A stretch of DNA of 60,604 nucleotides from Neotamlana sedimentorum (GTDB lineage Bacteria > Bacteroidota > Bacteroidia > Flavobacteriales > Flavobacteriaceae): positions 1 through 60,604 of the forward strand of contig NZ_JTDW01000016.1 in assembly GCF_000943565.1 (NCBI RefSeq), in the 5' to 3' direction. Under the pieces are notes generated by a model that was not told where the DNA came from, did no database searches, and saw only the letters and a program-made list of their open reading frames with translations. The position numbers and the translations under genes are program-made. Below, piece after piece: positions 15,589 to 25,340 of this stretch. Numbering within the stretch: position 1 is the first letter of the stretch; each line of letters begins with the position of its first letter.

Positions 15589-18006
15589 TTAAAGCTTAAT
15601 TTGCAAAGTAACATACCAATTTCTGGGCGCCGAAGGAATAATTCCCGGCCCCGGATAACCGGTTGCACGTCTTGTAAAGTAGGCATTATCTAAAACATTA
15701 TTTACGCCTGTTTCAAGCTTTAATTTTTTGTATTTGTACGACAACGACAGGTCTAAAATATCGTAAGCTGGAATTTCTCCAATAACACCACTAATACTTC
15801 CTGCCGTTGCATTTGTAGCATCTGTAAACTGTTGCCCCAAATAGGTATATTGAATACTCGCCAGTACATTTTTGTAACCACCATTTAAACCTGTTTTTAA
15901 ATTTAAATCGGGAACAAATTCTACTTTATTACCTTCTACTCCCGGTTCTTCCGAACTTGTATACTCCGAATTAATTATTGAAGTGTTTATAAAATAATTA
16001 AGCTGAATATTATTATTCAAACCAAAAATCTTTTTCAAATTAAAATCGAATAAAGACTCTACACCATACATAACAGCATCTCCAACATTACCACGTTGGC
16101 TTGTAAGACTTCCATCGGTAGATTCTTTTTGTACAAAACCAATTCTTTCGTTGTAAAACAAACTAAACAAATCTGCATCGTACGACACGTAACCTTTGTA
16201 ATTTCCTCGCATACCTAAATCGGCAGTAAAACCTTCTTCATCTGTAATATCTGGATCTATGGAAAAAGCAGGATTAGCAATATTTATATCGGAAAATGTA
16301 ACCGAACGGTAGTTTTGCGAAACGTTTCCGTAAAACTCTAAACTACTATTAGGTTTGTAACTTAACCCAATGCCCAATAAAACAAACGAGCGTTCAAAAT
16401 TTCTATTATCAGCAACATCTTCTTCAAAAATTACATTTCCAGCAGCATCTGTATTTATTTGTTTGTAAAAACCTTCACTTTCGGTTTTAATATATTCAAA
16501 TCTAAATCCTGGTGTTACCGAAAACTTATCGGTGACGTAAAAAATATTTTCTCCAAATACAGAAACATTAAAGTTTGGCAAATCAAATTCCGATTGATCT
16601 GAGTAATTAGGAAAAGTATCATTATAAAAATTAAAATCAGCATCAGCACCATCGCTCCCAGGGCCTTGTCTTTGATAATTATTGGCTTTATAAAATTTAG
16701 TTCCTATTAAAAAGGTGGCATTTTTATTTAAAATTGTGTACTTACTTAGTAATCTAGACTCGAAACCAAAATTATTAAAATCGCCTACAATTAAATCGCG
16801 CTCTTCACCAGAATCTACTTGACTTACACGGTTTGTTCTAAAACCCAAAGCTTTTCGCGATGCATTCAATCCAAAAAAATTAAAAGTAAAATTGGTATTG
16901 GCATTAAACTCGTGGGCTAATTTTAAATTATAGAGTAACCAATCTACTTTAAACCAATTTCTAGCGCGATTACTTTGATAAGGATCGTTGTAAAACATAT
17001 CATCGGTTAAACCGCCCGCTTGTTTTGCTAAATAATTTAAATAAGTAAGCTCGCCCTCAATTTTAGTTTTTTCGGAAAATTGATAGCCTAAATGAGCAAA
17101 AGTGTTTATAGATTCAAACTCAGAATTTGGCCTAAACCCATCACCTTTTTTATAATTTACATAAGTATAATAACTGAATTTATTCTGTGTTCCGCTAACA
17201 CTTGTAAAATTTGTAAACAAGCCAAAACTTCCTAAAGTATTTCTTGTAATAAACTCTAATGGTTTTGAAGGGTTCGGTTCTTTAAACTTAAAATTAACCA
17301 AACCACCAAATTGTGTTCCGTATTGCAACGAAGCCGCACCACGAACAATTTGAATTTCGCTTAAAGCCTCTGCAGGTGGCGAGTAATAACTTTCTGGGTA
17401 ACCTAAAACATCGGCACTAATATCGTAACCGTTTTGTCTGGTATTAAAATTAGCCGTTCGGTTTGGATCTAAGCCACGACCACCAATATTTAATTGCAAA
17501 CCAGCATCGTCGTTTTGGTAAATATTTAAGCCCGCTACTTGACTATAAATTTGGCGCGCATTATTACTTGCCAAATTCGCCATAGATTGATCTATTAAAA
17601 CCACTTCGGTTTTCTTACCAGCGTAAATAGCAGTTTCTTCAACATCGTTTAAACGTTTTAATTCGAACGCTTTACGTTTATTCGCATTTACAACCACTTC
17701 AGACAGTTCGGTGGCTAAACTATATAGTTCGATTTTTAAATTATTGGATTGTTTGGAGTTGATTATAACTTCTTTTATTTCGTATTCTGATGCATAAAAC
17801 ACTAAAGTTAAATTTATTTTTTCTGTTGAAAATTTAAAGGTTCCAGTAGCATCTGTAATGGCTAATAAACCTGAATCTTTGTCGTAAACATTAACGGCAT
17901 TTACAGGTTTTTCTTGAAATGTTACCACACCGGTAACGTCTTGTTGAGAGAAAGCAGACACACTAAAAATTAGTGCTATTATAAATTTAAAGTCCTTTAA
18001 TGTCAT
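15589..18006 (-). CDS. TonB-dependent receptor of the HTTM/imelysin operon
   Basis: 805 residues from the ATG at 18006 (a frame to 18057 adds a polar stretch before the signal peptide and is rejected). In order: a signal peptide ending VSAFSQQ, a carboxypeptidase-like domain (about 20-100), a plug with IQIVRGAASLQYGTQFGG, and a barrel ending NWYVTLQIKL. It resembles FecA-type iron receptors (GRGLDPNRTANFNTRQNG in the plug). The start overlaps the end of the HTTM gene by 20 bp, so the two are translationally coupled. With imelysin and DUF4856 lipoproteins upstream, iron or heme uptake is the most likely role. Confidence 0.88.
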   Translation of the reverse strand: MTLKDFKFIIALIFSVSAFSQQDVTGVVTFQEKPVNAVNVYDKDSGLLAITDATGTFKFSTEKINLTLVFYASEYEIKEVIINSKQSNNLKIELYSLATELSEVVVNANKRKAFELKRLNDVEETAIYAGKKTEVVLIDQSMANLASNNARQIYSQVAGLNIYQNDDAGLQLNIGGRGLDPNRTANFNTRQNGYDISADVLGYPESYYSPPAEALSEIQIVRGAASLQYGTQFGGLVNFKFKEPNPSKPLEFITRNTLGSFGLFTNFTSVSGTQNKFSYYTYVNYKKGDGFRPNSEFESINTFAHLGYQFSEKTKIEGELTYLNYLAKQAGGLTDDMFYNDPYQSNRARNWFKVDWLLYNLKLAHEFNANTNFTFNFFGLNASRKALGFRTNRVSQVDSGEERDLIVGDFNNFGFESRLLSKYTILNKNATFLIGTKFYKANNYQRQGPGSDGADADFNFYNDTFPNYSDQSEFDLPNFNVSVFGENIFYVTDKFSVTPGFRFEYIKTESEGFYKQINTDAAGNVIFEEDVADNRNFERSFVLLGIGLSYKPNSSLEFYGNVSQNYRSVTFSDINIANPAFSIDPDITDEEGFTADLGMRGNYKGYVSYDADLFSLFYNERIGFVQKESTDGSLTSQRGNVGDAVMYGVESLFDFNLKKIFGLNNNIQLNYFINTSIINSEYTSSEEPGVEGNKVEFVPDLNLKTGLNGGYKNVLASIQYTYLGQQFTDATNATAGSISGVIGEIPAYDILDLSLSYKYKKLKLETGVNNVLDNAYFTRRATGYPGPGIIPSAPRNWYVTLQIKL

Positions 18007-19357
18007 CTTTAAAAGGTAATATCCAAAATTTTGATTTAAACGATTCTTTTTGGGCATACAAATCTACGGTTTTATCAATAAACGGCGCACTTAAACGTCC
18101 ATTAAGTGCCACATAACTATCTACAAACACTTGTACATTTTTATGCCCTTGAGATGTAAAATGATCGCCTAAATAGTGTGCGTACTCTAAAATAAAATCG
18201 GGTTGAAAGCTCATTTGCTTTTCTTGGAATGGTGTTAAAAAATCGCTATTATCAACATAAAAAAAGGCTCCTGTTTCTGCATTAACTATTTTAAAAGTAG
18301 CAATTCCCATTTTTTCCATAAGCATAACGCGCCACGAAAAACGGTAACCTTCTTCTGTCCAGAATAATTCTCCGGGATAAAGCAAATAACGAAATGGTAT
18401 TGTTAATTGCAGAATAAAAAACAGCCCAACAATAGTTAGCGTTGCTTTTTTAAAGTTTATAGTGTAATAATCGTAGATTTTTAAATGAGGTACTCGTTTA
18501 GAACTAAATGAGAGCTTATTTAAAATCAGTTTTAAAAAACTTATTATTTTCTGATGAAAGTCCGCCTCAAAAAATATTAATGAACTTACAATCATGATAA
18601 ACGGAAACATACCAATTGGAAATAAAACTCGTGTAAACACATGAAAAAACACCACTAAAACGAAGGCGTATATTCTGGTTTTACGATAAAGCAATAAAAA
18701 AGGAATACATAAATCGTACAACATACCCGACCAACTCATAGTATAATGAAACCAAGTTTGGTGCATTAAAGTATCGCCTATAATGGGTAAATCGTATTTT
18801 GAAGGCAACCATATTTTTAGAGGTTGAGCTCTTAATAACCAATCGGAATTTAATTTTGCCAAACCAGCATAAAAATAGACGATTCCAAGTAGTAATTTTA
18901 TGCTATCTATGCTCCATTTAGGAACGTTTTTAAAAGTCTTTTTTCGAATTAAATTATCAACCGAAAAGTATGCACTCGCCGGTAAAAAAATCATTAAAAA
19001 ACTTAATAAACTTATAAAGTAATAATGGTTTAAGTAGCTTGTTTTATCCATTAACTCGATATAAGTAAAACTTAAGAAAAAGGTAATAATAGCCAACCTG
19101 TATTTTAACCCAAAAGCAACGCATAACGCAGCTAAACCACAAACTATAAAAAGTAAATAAGTATAATTACCAAGTGGTTTAACCCAAGAAAAACCATAAT
19201 AAGAGAAATGAAATTTAGGCTGTAAATAAAGGGTTTCTATCCAACCATGACACGAAAAACGAACAATACTTAAACACATCATGATGCCAAAAGCAATTCT
19301 AAAAACTGCTAATGGTGCTGCATTTGTTTTTTTATTTAAATACGAGCTTAAACTCAT
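17987..19357 (-). CDS. HTTM domain membrane protein, vitamin-K carboxylase-like
   Basis: 456 residues with several hydrophobic helices in the first 330 residues and a soluble C-terminal part. The family (horizontally transferred transmembrane domain) is homologous to vitamin K-dependent gamma-glutamyl carboxylase. Features seen are NAAPLAVFRIAFGIMM at the start, YFYAGLAKLNSDWLLRAQPLKIWL, a family hallmark, and the segment GELFWTEEGYRFSWRVMLMEK. Whether it carboxylates anything is unknown. It lies between the imelysin gene and the TonB receptor; a hairpin separates it from imelysin and its 3' end overlaps the receptor. Confidence 0.88.
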   Translation of the reverse strand: MSLSSYLNKKTNAAPLAVFRIAFGIMMCLSIVRFSCHGWIETLYLQPKFHFSYYGFSWVKPLGNYTYLLFIVCGLAALCVAFGLKYRLAIITFFLSFTYIELMDKTSYLNHYYFISLLSFLMIFLPASAYFSVDNLIRKKTFKNVPKWSIDSIKLLLGIVYFYAGLAKLNSDWLLRAQPLKIWLPSKYDLPIIGDTLMHQTWFHYTMSWSGMLYDLCIPFLLLYRKTRIYAFVLVVFFHVFTRVLFPIGMFPFIMIVSSLIFFEADFHQKIISFLKLILNKLSFSSKRVPHLKIYDYYTINFKKATLTIVGLFFILQLTIPFRYLLYPGELFWTEEGYRFSWRVMLMEKMGIATFKIVNAETGAFFYVDNSDFLTPFQEKQMSFQPDFILEYAHYLGDHFTSQGHKNVQVFVDSYVALNGRLSAPFIDKTVDLYAQKESFKSKFWILPFKDDIKGL

Positions 19358-19373
19358 GTTCGTTTTAACAAAA

Positions 19374-19397
19374 AAAGGTTGCTTTAAAGCAACCTTT
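19374..19397 (-). terminator. Terminator-like hairpin inside the operon, imelysin-HTTM gap
   Basis: AAAGGTTGC (19374-19382) pairs perfectly with GCAACCTTT (19389-19397); on the minus strand it is followed by a T-run. It lies downstream of imelysin and before HTTM in one apparent operon, so it may attenuate expression of the last two genes. Confidence 0.7.
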
Positions 19398-19416
19398 AAT
19401 TAAAATATTTTAAAAA

Positions 19417-20508
19417 TTAATCGCCATCGGCATCAAGATAATCAACGCTAATATCGAAGGCTTGTAACATATCAACTTTAAAAGATACTACCAATAACTG
19501 TAACGCATCATAAGCTTCAGTCATTTTTGTATTATCAGTATTTATTTGATCGTAAAAACTATCATCTAAAGCTTCAATTTTTTCTCTGGCATCTTCAAAC
19601 TTAGTTGTAATTTCGGTTACTAAATCGGCTCTATCTAAACTAATTAAATAGCTTTCAAAACTTTCACCAGAACCACTTCCTGAAAAGGCATCGCCATAAA
19701 AAACAGCTTCAACGGCACTTAAAGCTTCTAAAGCTAAATCTTTTGAAAATGCTTTGGCATATAATGCTTCAACTGTTTCTGGTAAAGGATCTGTAGAAAA
19801 AACGCCTGCTGGAATTCCAAATTTATTCGCTCTTAATCCTTTTTCAAAATAATAAATAAAATCGTTTGTAAATTTATTTAAAGAGCTTGTTGCTGTATTA
19901 CCTGTTTGGCTTACAAAAGTATTTCGGTAAGAACTATTCCAGTTTGTTAAAACACTTGATGTTAAGCTTTTCATTTGATCTATTAAATCTGAAAGATAAC
20001 TTGTATAGTTTTCACTTTGGTAAAACGTTAATATATCGGTATCGTTATCGGCTAAACCGTATATCATATAATCTACAGCAGGAAAACCAACAGCATCGTT
20101 GTTATTTGGATGTGTTAAATCGTAAGAACCAGAATTTATATTTGCTGATATATCGTCAATATTTGTTGGGTAAATATTCATTTGGAAACCATAAAGTACC
20201 GTTTCTGCTTCACCAATATTAAACATTTCAACATACTGCCATGCTGTGTAAGCAGTTAACCAAGATGCTCTTAAAGCCTCTAAATTGGCTTGATTTGGTG
20301 TAGCTACAAAATTGTTTTTAGCTTCTGTTAGTGCCGAAAGCTCGGTTTCTAAATCTTGAAAAGCCGGAATAATGATATTATCGGCTAAATTTACAAGAAG
20401 TGCGCTTCTGTCGTAATTATCGGTAGTTCCACCACTGCCACCAGATGAAGAAGAACTACAAGCTATAATGAAGCCAATAATTATAGTTCCTAGAATAATT
20501 TTTTTCAT
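19417..20508 (-). CDS. Imelysin family lipoprotein
   Basis: 363 residues. Signal peptide with lipobox (IGFIIACSSSSSGGSGG), then a helical imelysin (peptidase M75-like) domain. Visible is GFPAVDYMIYGL, the imelysin-like variant of the motif in which the GxHxxE metal site is replaced by GxPAxDY; the helix NFVATPNQANLEALRASWLTAYTAWQYVE is also typical. Proteins of this family are iron-regulated surface or periplasmic proteins. Protease activity is not expected. It lies between DUF4856 and HTTM. Confidence 0.9.
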   Translation of the reverse strand: MKKIILGTIIIGFIIACSSSSSGGSGGTTDNYDRSALLVNLADNIIIPAFQDLETELSALTEAKNNFVATPNQANLEALRASWLTAYTAWQYVEMFNIGEAETVLYGFQMNIYPTNIDDISANINSGSYDLTHPNNNDAVGFPAVDYMIYGLADNDTDILTFYQSENYTSYLSDLIDQMKSLTSSVLTNWNSSYRNTFVSQTGNTATSSLNKFTNDFIYYFEKGLRANKFGIPAGVFSTDPLPETVEALYAKAFSKDLALEALSAVEAVFYGDAFSGSGSGESFESYLISLDRADLVTEITTKFEDAREKIEALDDSFYDQINTDNTKMTEAYDALQLLVVSFKVDMLQAFDISVDYLDADGD

Positions 20509-20534
20509 TTTTATTTTTTTTACAAAAATACTAA

Positions 20535-20568
20535 AAGTTGCTATTGTAAATTAATACAACAGCAACTT
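20535..20568 (-). repeat. Long hairpin in the DUF4856-imelysin gap
   Basis: On the minus strand AAGTTGCTGTTGTA pairs with TACAATAGCAACTT over 14 positions with one G-U wobble, around a TTAATT loop. Its core, GTTGC/GCAAC, is the same as in the hairpin at 19374-19397. A short T-rich stretch follows. Confidence 0.65.
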
Positions 20569-20596
20569 AAAGAAGTATATTAATTATGTATGTGAA

Positions 20597-21796
20597 TTAA
20601 CTTCCAGCTTGCTCTGTTGTGAAGTTAAAACGAGAGGCTATTTCTGTTGCCATAGCATCTAAATCGTCGGTAGAAATGTCCCAGAAACCATTACCATCTG
20701 TTAAGGTTGCAATAAAAGCATCTACTTCTGCTTTAGTAAAATATGGCTCGTCTGAATTTGGTTGTCTTGTAAACTGTAAGCTATAAACAAAACCAAAACC
20801 TTCAGATAAATCGTGAAATGCAGAAGCATAATCTACACCTAAATTTAATTTTCCTTGTAATAAGTAATAAACAGCTCTTACACCAATTACTTCAGATATT
20901 TTTTCTTTAATAATTTCGGCTTGAGCATCTCTCACATCGTAATTTTTAGCTACAATTGCTGCTCTTCCTAATTTAAAAGCTTGGTAAATATCGTCTGCAA
21001 TACCAGCAAAATCGGCATCATCTTCTACTCTACCAATATATTTGTTTAAAAAACTGTCTGCTCCTAAATCTGCATTTGGATTTGTAGCATCGGCATTTAA
21101 TCCATAAACATAACCGTAAGCTTCGTCCCATTTATGCTCCATGTTTGTATAAGATTTTCCATCGGCAACAATATCGGCATCATTATCTGCTAAATTAGTT
21201 CCTGCATCTAAAACCGTAGGACTTAAATAATTATTTAAAGCTTGGTCTACCATTAAACCACCAATTAAACTTTTATTAATTGCCTGGTTATACTCTAAAC
21301 CTTTTGCGTTTACATATCTTGTAGAACCACCACCAGCTTCTTGAATTTTACCCGCAGTTCCTGAAACAGCATCGGTATCCCAATTAGGGAAAACTTCATC
21401 AACTTGTGCAGCAATCCAAGAATCAAAATCAGCTTTAATAGCACTTGCATCTGTTGTATTTGCAGAAAAATAATCGGTTGATGCAGCTGTTTTACTTCTA
21501 ATATTTTTATCTGATGCATTTAAATCAGCATCGCTAAAATCGCTTTCTCCTTCGGCATGTGCAAACATAGCGTCTAAAACCGCTTCGGAATTACTAGTTT
21601 CTGTTAGTGCCGATAAAAACTCTTCTCCCATTAAAATTCTAGTGGTTTGTCCATTAAAATCTACTGTAGATTCGCCATCTCTAGTAAAAGAATAAGATGC
21701 AGGAGCTACTACTCCAGAATCTCCACCATTATCGTCGCTAGAACAGGATACAAAAAAACTCCCCATAACAAGAGCACTTAAAACAATCTTTTTCAT
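20597..21796 (-). CDS. DUF4856 family lipoprotein
   Basis: 399 residues. Signal peptide with lipobox (VMGSFFVSCSSDDNGG) followed by the DUF4856 domain, seen as SYSFTRDGESTVDFNGQTTRILMGEEFL at its start and MEHKWDEAYGYVYGL in the middle. The protein is acidic and mostly helical, resembling imelysin in composition. It is the first gene of the operon with imelysin, HTTM and the TonB receptor. Role by context: a metal- or iron-binding surface component. Molecular function is unknown. Confidence 0.9.
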   Translation of the reverse strand: MKKIVLSALVMGSFFVSCSSDDNGGDSGVVAPASYSFTRDGESTVDFNGQTTRILMGEEFLSALTETSNSEAVLDAMFAHAEGESDFSDADLNASDKNIRSKTAASTDYFSANTTDASAIKADFDSWIAAQVDEVFPNWDTDAVSGTAGKIQEAGGGSTRYVNAKGLEYNQAINKSLIGGLMVDQALNNYLSPTVLDAGTNLADNDADIVADGKSYTNMEHKWDEAYGYVYGLNADATNPNADLGADSFLNKYIGRVEDDADFAGIADDIYQAFKLGRAAIVAKNYDVRDAQAEIIKEKISEVIGVRAVYYLLQGKLNLGVDYASAFHDLSEGFGFVYSLQFTRQPNSDEPYFTKAEVDAFIATLTDGNGFWDISTDDLDAMATEIASRFNFTTEQAGS

Positions 21797-21833
21797 TTTT
21801 AGTTTATTTAGATTAATTTAAAATAGTTGCGCG

Positions 21834-21841
21834 CAAATATA
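21834..21841 (-). promoter_or_regulatory. Probable promoter of the DUF4856 operon, TATATTTG
   Basis: Perfect TAnnTTTG on the minus strand, 38 bp before the DUF4856 ATG. No Fur-like palindrome was recognised around it. Confidence 0.5.
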
Positions 21842-21898
21842 ATATGCACCTTTCGATTAAAAAAGAAAATTTTTAATTAATCTAAATAAACGTTAAAA

Positions 21899-22762
21899 TT
21901 ACTGAAAATTATTGAAAATTTTTAGCGCCTCGTTGTAAGCGCTTTCAAAACTCATGGCATCTAAATTATTAACATGCATTGCTGTGAAGTAAGATAATAG
22001 TTTTTCGGTAGGCATATTTCCTGTAAGTTCATCTTTTGCCATTGGGCAGCCACCGTAGCCCTTAATAGCGCCATCGAATCGCAAACAGCCGGCGCTATAA
22101 GCCGCATCTACTTTTTCGTGCCATGAATTCGGCGAGGTATGCAAGTGTGCCCCAAACTCAATATTCTTATATTTTGGAATTAAGTTTGAAAACAAATAAC
22201 TAATAGTTTCTGGAGTAGAACTGCCAATGGTATCGCTTAGCGATAATATGTTAACTCCCATTTTAGCTAGTTTTTCGGTCCATTCGCCAACAATATCAAC
22301 ATTCCATGGATCGCCGTAAGGATTACCAAAACCCATTGATATATAAACCACCACTTCTTTCTTGGTTTTTACTGCAATATTTAAAATTTCCTTTAGTGTA
22401 TCGACCGATTGTGCAATTGTTTTATGCGTATTACGCATTTGGAAGTTTTCTGATATTGAAAATGGAAAACCCAAATAACTTATCGCTTGGTGTTGCGATG
22501 CATCTTGTGCTCCTCTTACATTAGCAACTATGGCTAGCAGTTTACTAGTTGTTTTACTTAAATCTAATTGCGCTAAAACATCGGCGGTATCAACCATTTG
22601 TGGAATGGCTCGCGGAGACACAAAACTTCCAAAATCTATAGTATCGAAACCTACACGTAACAACGACTGTATGTATTGCACTTTCTTTTCGGTAGGAATA
22701 AATGCTTTTATACCTTGCATAGCATCGCGAGGGCATTCGATTATTTTGATTTTTTCTGGCAT
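21899..22762 (-). CDS. Hydroxymethylglutaryl-CoA lyase family protein
   Basis: 287 residues from the ATG at 22762; an upstream ATG at 22816 would add a hydrophobic stretch unlike the family. It is a TIM-barrel lyase/aldolase of the HMGL-like group. Seen are IIECPRDAMQG (normally ECPRDGxQ), HLHTSPNSW as the metal-binding HxH, and GCPMAKDELTGN near the catalytic Cys. The expected reaction is cleavage of HMG-CoA to acetoacetate and acetyl-CoA in leucine breakdown; a related substrate is possible. Probably monocistronic. Confidence 0.88.
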   Translation of the reverse strand: MPEKIKIIECPRDAMQGIKAFIPTEKKVQYIQSLLRVGFDTIDFGSFVSPRAIPQMVDTADVLAQLDLSKTTSKLLAIVANVRGAQDASQHQAISYLGFPFSISENFQMRNTHKTIAQSVDTLKEILNIAVKTKKEVVVYISMGFGNPYGDPWNVDIVGEWTEKLAKMGVNILSLSDTIGSSTPETISYLFSNLIPKYKNIEFGAHLHTSPNSWHEKVDAAYSAGCLRFDGAIKGYGGCPMAKDELTGNMPTEKLLSYFTAMHVNNLDAMSFESAYNEALKIFNNFQ

Positions 22763-23012
22763 TAATTCGTTTAATATTAAAGGATAAATATAAACTATTA
22801 AATTAATAAAATACAATAGTATAAATTTTCAAATACCCAACCAATTATCAAATTCACGAATTATTTATAGAATAAATTAATTTTTCTCATTTTAGATCAC
22901 AAATAACCATCATAACCTCATTGTATTTCATCTTAAAAAGTTAACATTTAATACTTTAAACGAGTATTATATAGTTTTATCGTCTTTTTTTTACAAAACA
23001 ACTCCTTCCTCC

Positions 23013-23020
23013 TAATTTTG
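23013..23020 (+). promoter_or_regulatory. Probable promoter close to the protease ATG, TAATTTTG
   Basis: Perfect TAnnTTTG ending 4 bp before the ATG at 23025, which places the expected transcription start on or beside the start codon. Confidence 0.4.
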
Positions 23021-23024
23021 TTAT

Positions 23025-24182
23025 ATGCAAAGTCCCAAAGCAATAAATATATTAGCCCTGTTGTCTTACTGTATCCTACTTTTTTTAGGTACAACTTTTA
23101 TGTATGCGCAAAATTATTGTGGTACTACAATATCCAACGAACGTGCCGATTATTATAAAAGCCTAAAATCTGAACTCAAAAAGTTTGAAACTGAGTTTAA
23201 CATAAAAACTGCAAAAAAATCATCCACCAAAGCTGAGTTAAATTATATTCCAATTAAAGCGCATATCATAAGAACTTCAGAAGGAAATTCTGATTTTCAT
23301 GCTAATGATTTGAATGCCGCTATTGAAAACTTAAACGAAATTTACGAGAGTGCGAAAATGAGTTTTTACCTTTATGAAGGAATCAACTATATTAATAATG
23401 ATGCTTTATATCATTTTAAAAAAGGCAACGAAAAAACACTCTTAACAAGCAACTATAGTTCTGAAGCTATAAATATTTATTTTATTGATTTTTTAGAAAA
23501 CACTTCTGGAGAAAGCATTTGTGGTTTTACCGAAGAACGTTTTAACGTTATCGCTATGAAAACGAGTTGTGCTACCAATACAACATCTTTAGCTCATGAA
23601 ATTGGACATATATTTTCATTAGTTCATACCCATGGCTGGAGTGATAATGGTACTACAACTGAACTAGTAGATGGCAGTAACTGTGACACAGATGGCGATG
23701 GTATTTGCGACACACCTGCAGATCCTGGTTTAACAAACCAGAATGTCGATACTAATTGTAATTATATTGGCGGTTTAACCGATGCAAATGGAGATACGTA
23801 TGCGCCAGATACAGCAAACATCATGTCTTATGCAAGTAAATCTTGTAGATCACAATTCTCGAACGCACAATTTGCAAGAATGTATGCTTACTACAAATTG
23901 GTTAAAGAAGATTTTGCTTCAGATGATATGGACTTATCTGGAACTAATGTACTTTCTGAAATTCGAGTTTATCCTAATCCTGTTTCTGGTGGTTATCTAA
24001 AATTTAATTTAACATCATTTGAAAGTGCCGTAAATTATAGAATATCTAATTTACAAGGTCAAATAGTGTTAAGAGGTGAATTATCTTCACCTGAAATAGA
24101 CGTAAACCAATTACCTGCAGGAAGTTATTTAATTTCTTTAAACGATGCTTACAATAGCGTGGTTAAAAAATTCATTAAATAG
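23025..24182 (+). CDS. Secreted M43-type zinc metalloprotease with T9SS sorting domain
   Basis: 385 residues. A signal peptide ([20 protein letters not shown]) is followed by a protease domain with the extended zinc motif [11 protein letters not shown], the [11 protein letters not shown] loop and the Met-turn NIMSYAS, as in pappalysin-like (M43) enzymes. From about residue 310 there is a type IX secretion C-terminal domain ([14 protein letters not shown] to [10 protein letters not shown]). So it is probably exported through the T9SS to the cell surface or medium. The 3' end overlaps that of pyrD by 8 bp. Confidence 0.93.
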   Translation: MQSPKAINILALLSYCILLFLGTTFMYAQNYCGTTISNERADYYKSLKSELKKFETEFNIKTAKKSSTKAELNYIPIKAHIIRTSEGNSDFHANDLNAAIENLNEIYESAKMSFYLYEGINYINNDALYHFKKGNEKTLLTSNYSSEAINIYFIDFLENTSGESICGFTEERFNVIAMKTSCATNTTSLAHEIGHIFSLVHTHGWSDNGTTTELVDGSNCDTDGDGICDTPADPGLTNQNVDTNCNYIGGLTDANGDTYAPDTANIMSYASKSCRSQFSNAQFARMYAYYKLVKEDFASDDMDLSGTNVLSEIRVYPNPVSGGYLKFNLTSFESAVNYRISNLQGQIVLRGELSSPEIDVNQLPAGSYLISLNDAYNSVVKKFIK

Positions 24183-25209
24183 ATTTTAAAATAGCCTTAT
24201 TTATTTGCTTAATTAAACTAGGACCTTCGTAAATAAAGCCGGTATAAATTTGAACTAAATCGGCACCAGCTTCAATTTTTTCTAGAGCGTCGTTAGCAGA
24301 ATGAATACCGCCAACTCCAATTATTGGAAAAGACTTATTGCTCTTTTCTGAAAGGTATTTAATTACGCTCGTACTTTTATCTTTAATAGGTTGTCCGCTT
24401 AAACCGCCATTACCAATTTCTTCTAATCGCTCCTTTGAAGCTTTTAAATGACTTCTATCTGTAGATGTATTACTAGCAATAACACCATCAAGATTAGTTT
24501 CTTTAACCAAATCAACAATTTCATCTAATTGATTATTGTTTAAATCGGGTGCAATTTTTAGCAAAATAGGTTTTTGCACATTAAACGTATTGTTAGCTTT
24601 TTGTACAGCTGCAATTAATTCTTCTAAATAATCTTTATCGTTTAATTTAGCATGACTACCAACATTTGGGCAGCTAACATTAAGTACAAAATAATCAACG
24701 TAAGGATGCAATGCATTAAAACACTCCAAATAATCTTTGGTATAATCCTCGGGTTTTGTTTGGGTATTTTTACCAATATTTCCCCCAATAATTAATTTAC
24801 CCTTATTCTTTTTTAGTTGAGAAATAGCGGCTTCTAATCCTTCGTTATTAAAACCCATTCGGTTAATAACACCTTTATCATCCTTTAGCCTAAATAATCG
24901 CTTTTTAGGATTTCCAGCTTGTCCTTTTGGGGTTACCGTACCAATTTCAATAAAACCAAAACCAAAATTCGCTAATTCATTATACAACACTGCGTTTTTA
25001 TCGAAACCCGCTGCCAACCCAACAGGATTTTTAAATTTCAATCCAAACAATTCGCGTTCTAATCGCTCATCTTCTATAACATATAAACTTTTAAAAAGTG
25101 AAGGAATACCCGGTATTTTAGAGGTCGATTTTATTAACGAAAAGGTAAAATGATGAATTTTTTCTGGATCGAATTGAAAAAATAACGGACGAAGTAATTG
25201 TTTGTACAT
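24175..25209 (-). CDS. pyrD: Dihydroorotate dehydrogenase (quinone)
   Basis: 344 residues from the ATG at 25209. The frame extends to 25254, but a promoter element at 25224-25231 lies inside that extension, and family members start [11 protein letters not shown]. Class 2, membrane-associated FMN enzyme oxidising dihydroorotate to orotate in pyrimidine synthesis. Seen are the N-terminal membrane-associating helix, [44 protein letters not shown] (the catalytic Ser is in this region), and IGVGGI. It converges on the protease gene. Confidence 0.96.
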   Translation of the reverse strand: MYKQLLRPLFFQFDPEKIHHFTFSLIKSTSKIPGIPSLFKSLYVIEDERLERELFGLKFKNPVGLAAGFDKNAVLYNELANFGFGFIEIGTVTPKGQAGNPKKRLFRLKDDKGVINRMGFNNEGLEAAISQLKKNKGKLIIGGNIGKNTQTKPEDYTKDYLECFNALHPYVDYFVLNVSCPNVGSHAKLNDKDYLEELIAAVQKANNTFNVQKPILLKIAPDLNNNQLDEIVDLVKETNLDGVIASNTSTDRSHLKASKERLEEIGNGGLSGQPIKDKSTSVIKYLSEKSNKSFPIIGVGGIHSANDALEKIEAGADLVQIYTGFIYEGPSLIKQINKAILKSI

Positions 25210-25223
25210 CTGTATGGTTTGTG

Positions 25224-25231
25224 CAAAAGTA
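25224..25231 (-). promoter_or_regulatory. Probable pyrD promoter, TACTTTTG
   Basis: Perfect TAnnTTTG on the minus strand, with TTGG 19 bp upstream as a partial -33 element. It supports the start of pyrD at 25209. Confidence 0.6.
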
Positions 25232-25340
25232 AGTGTAAATAAAAAATCAACCAATTACTAAACACAAAAAATTAATAATTGTATTTTAGTAGCTCGAAAA
25301 TAACTGATAATTTCTACTCAGAACCCAATCTAAAAACAGC

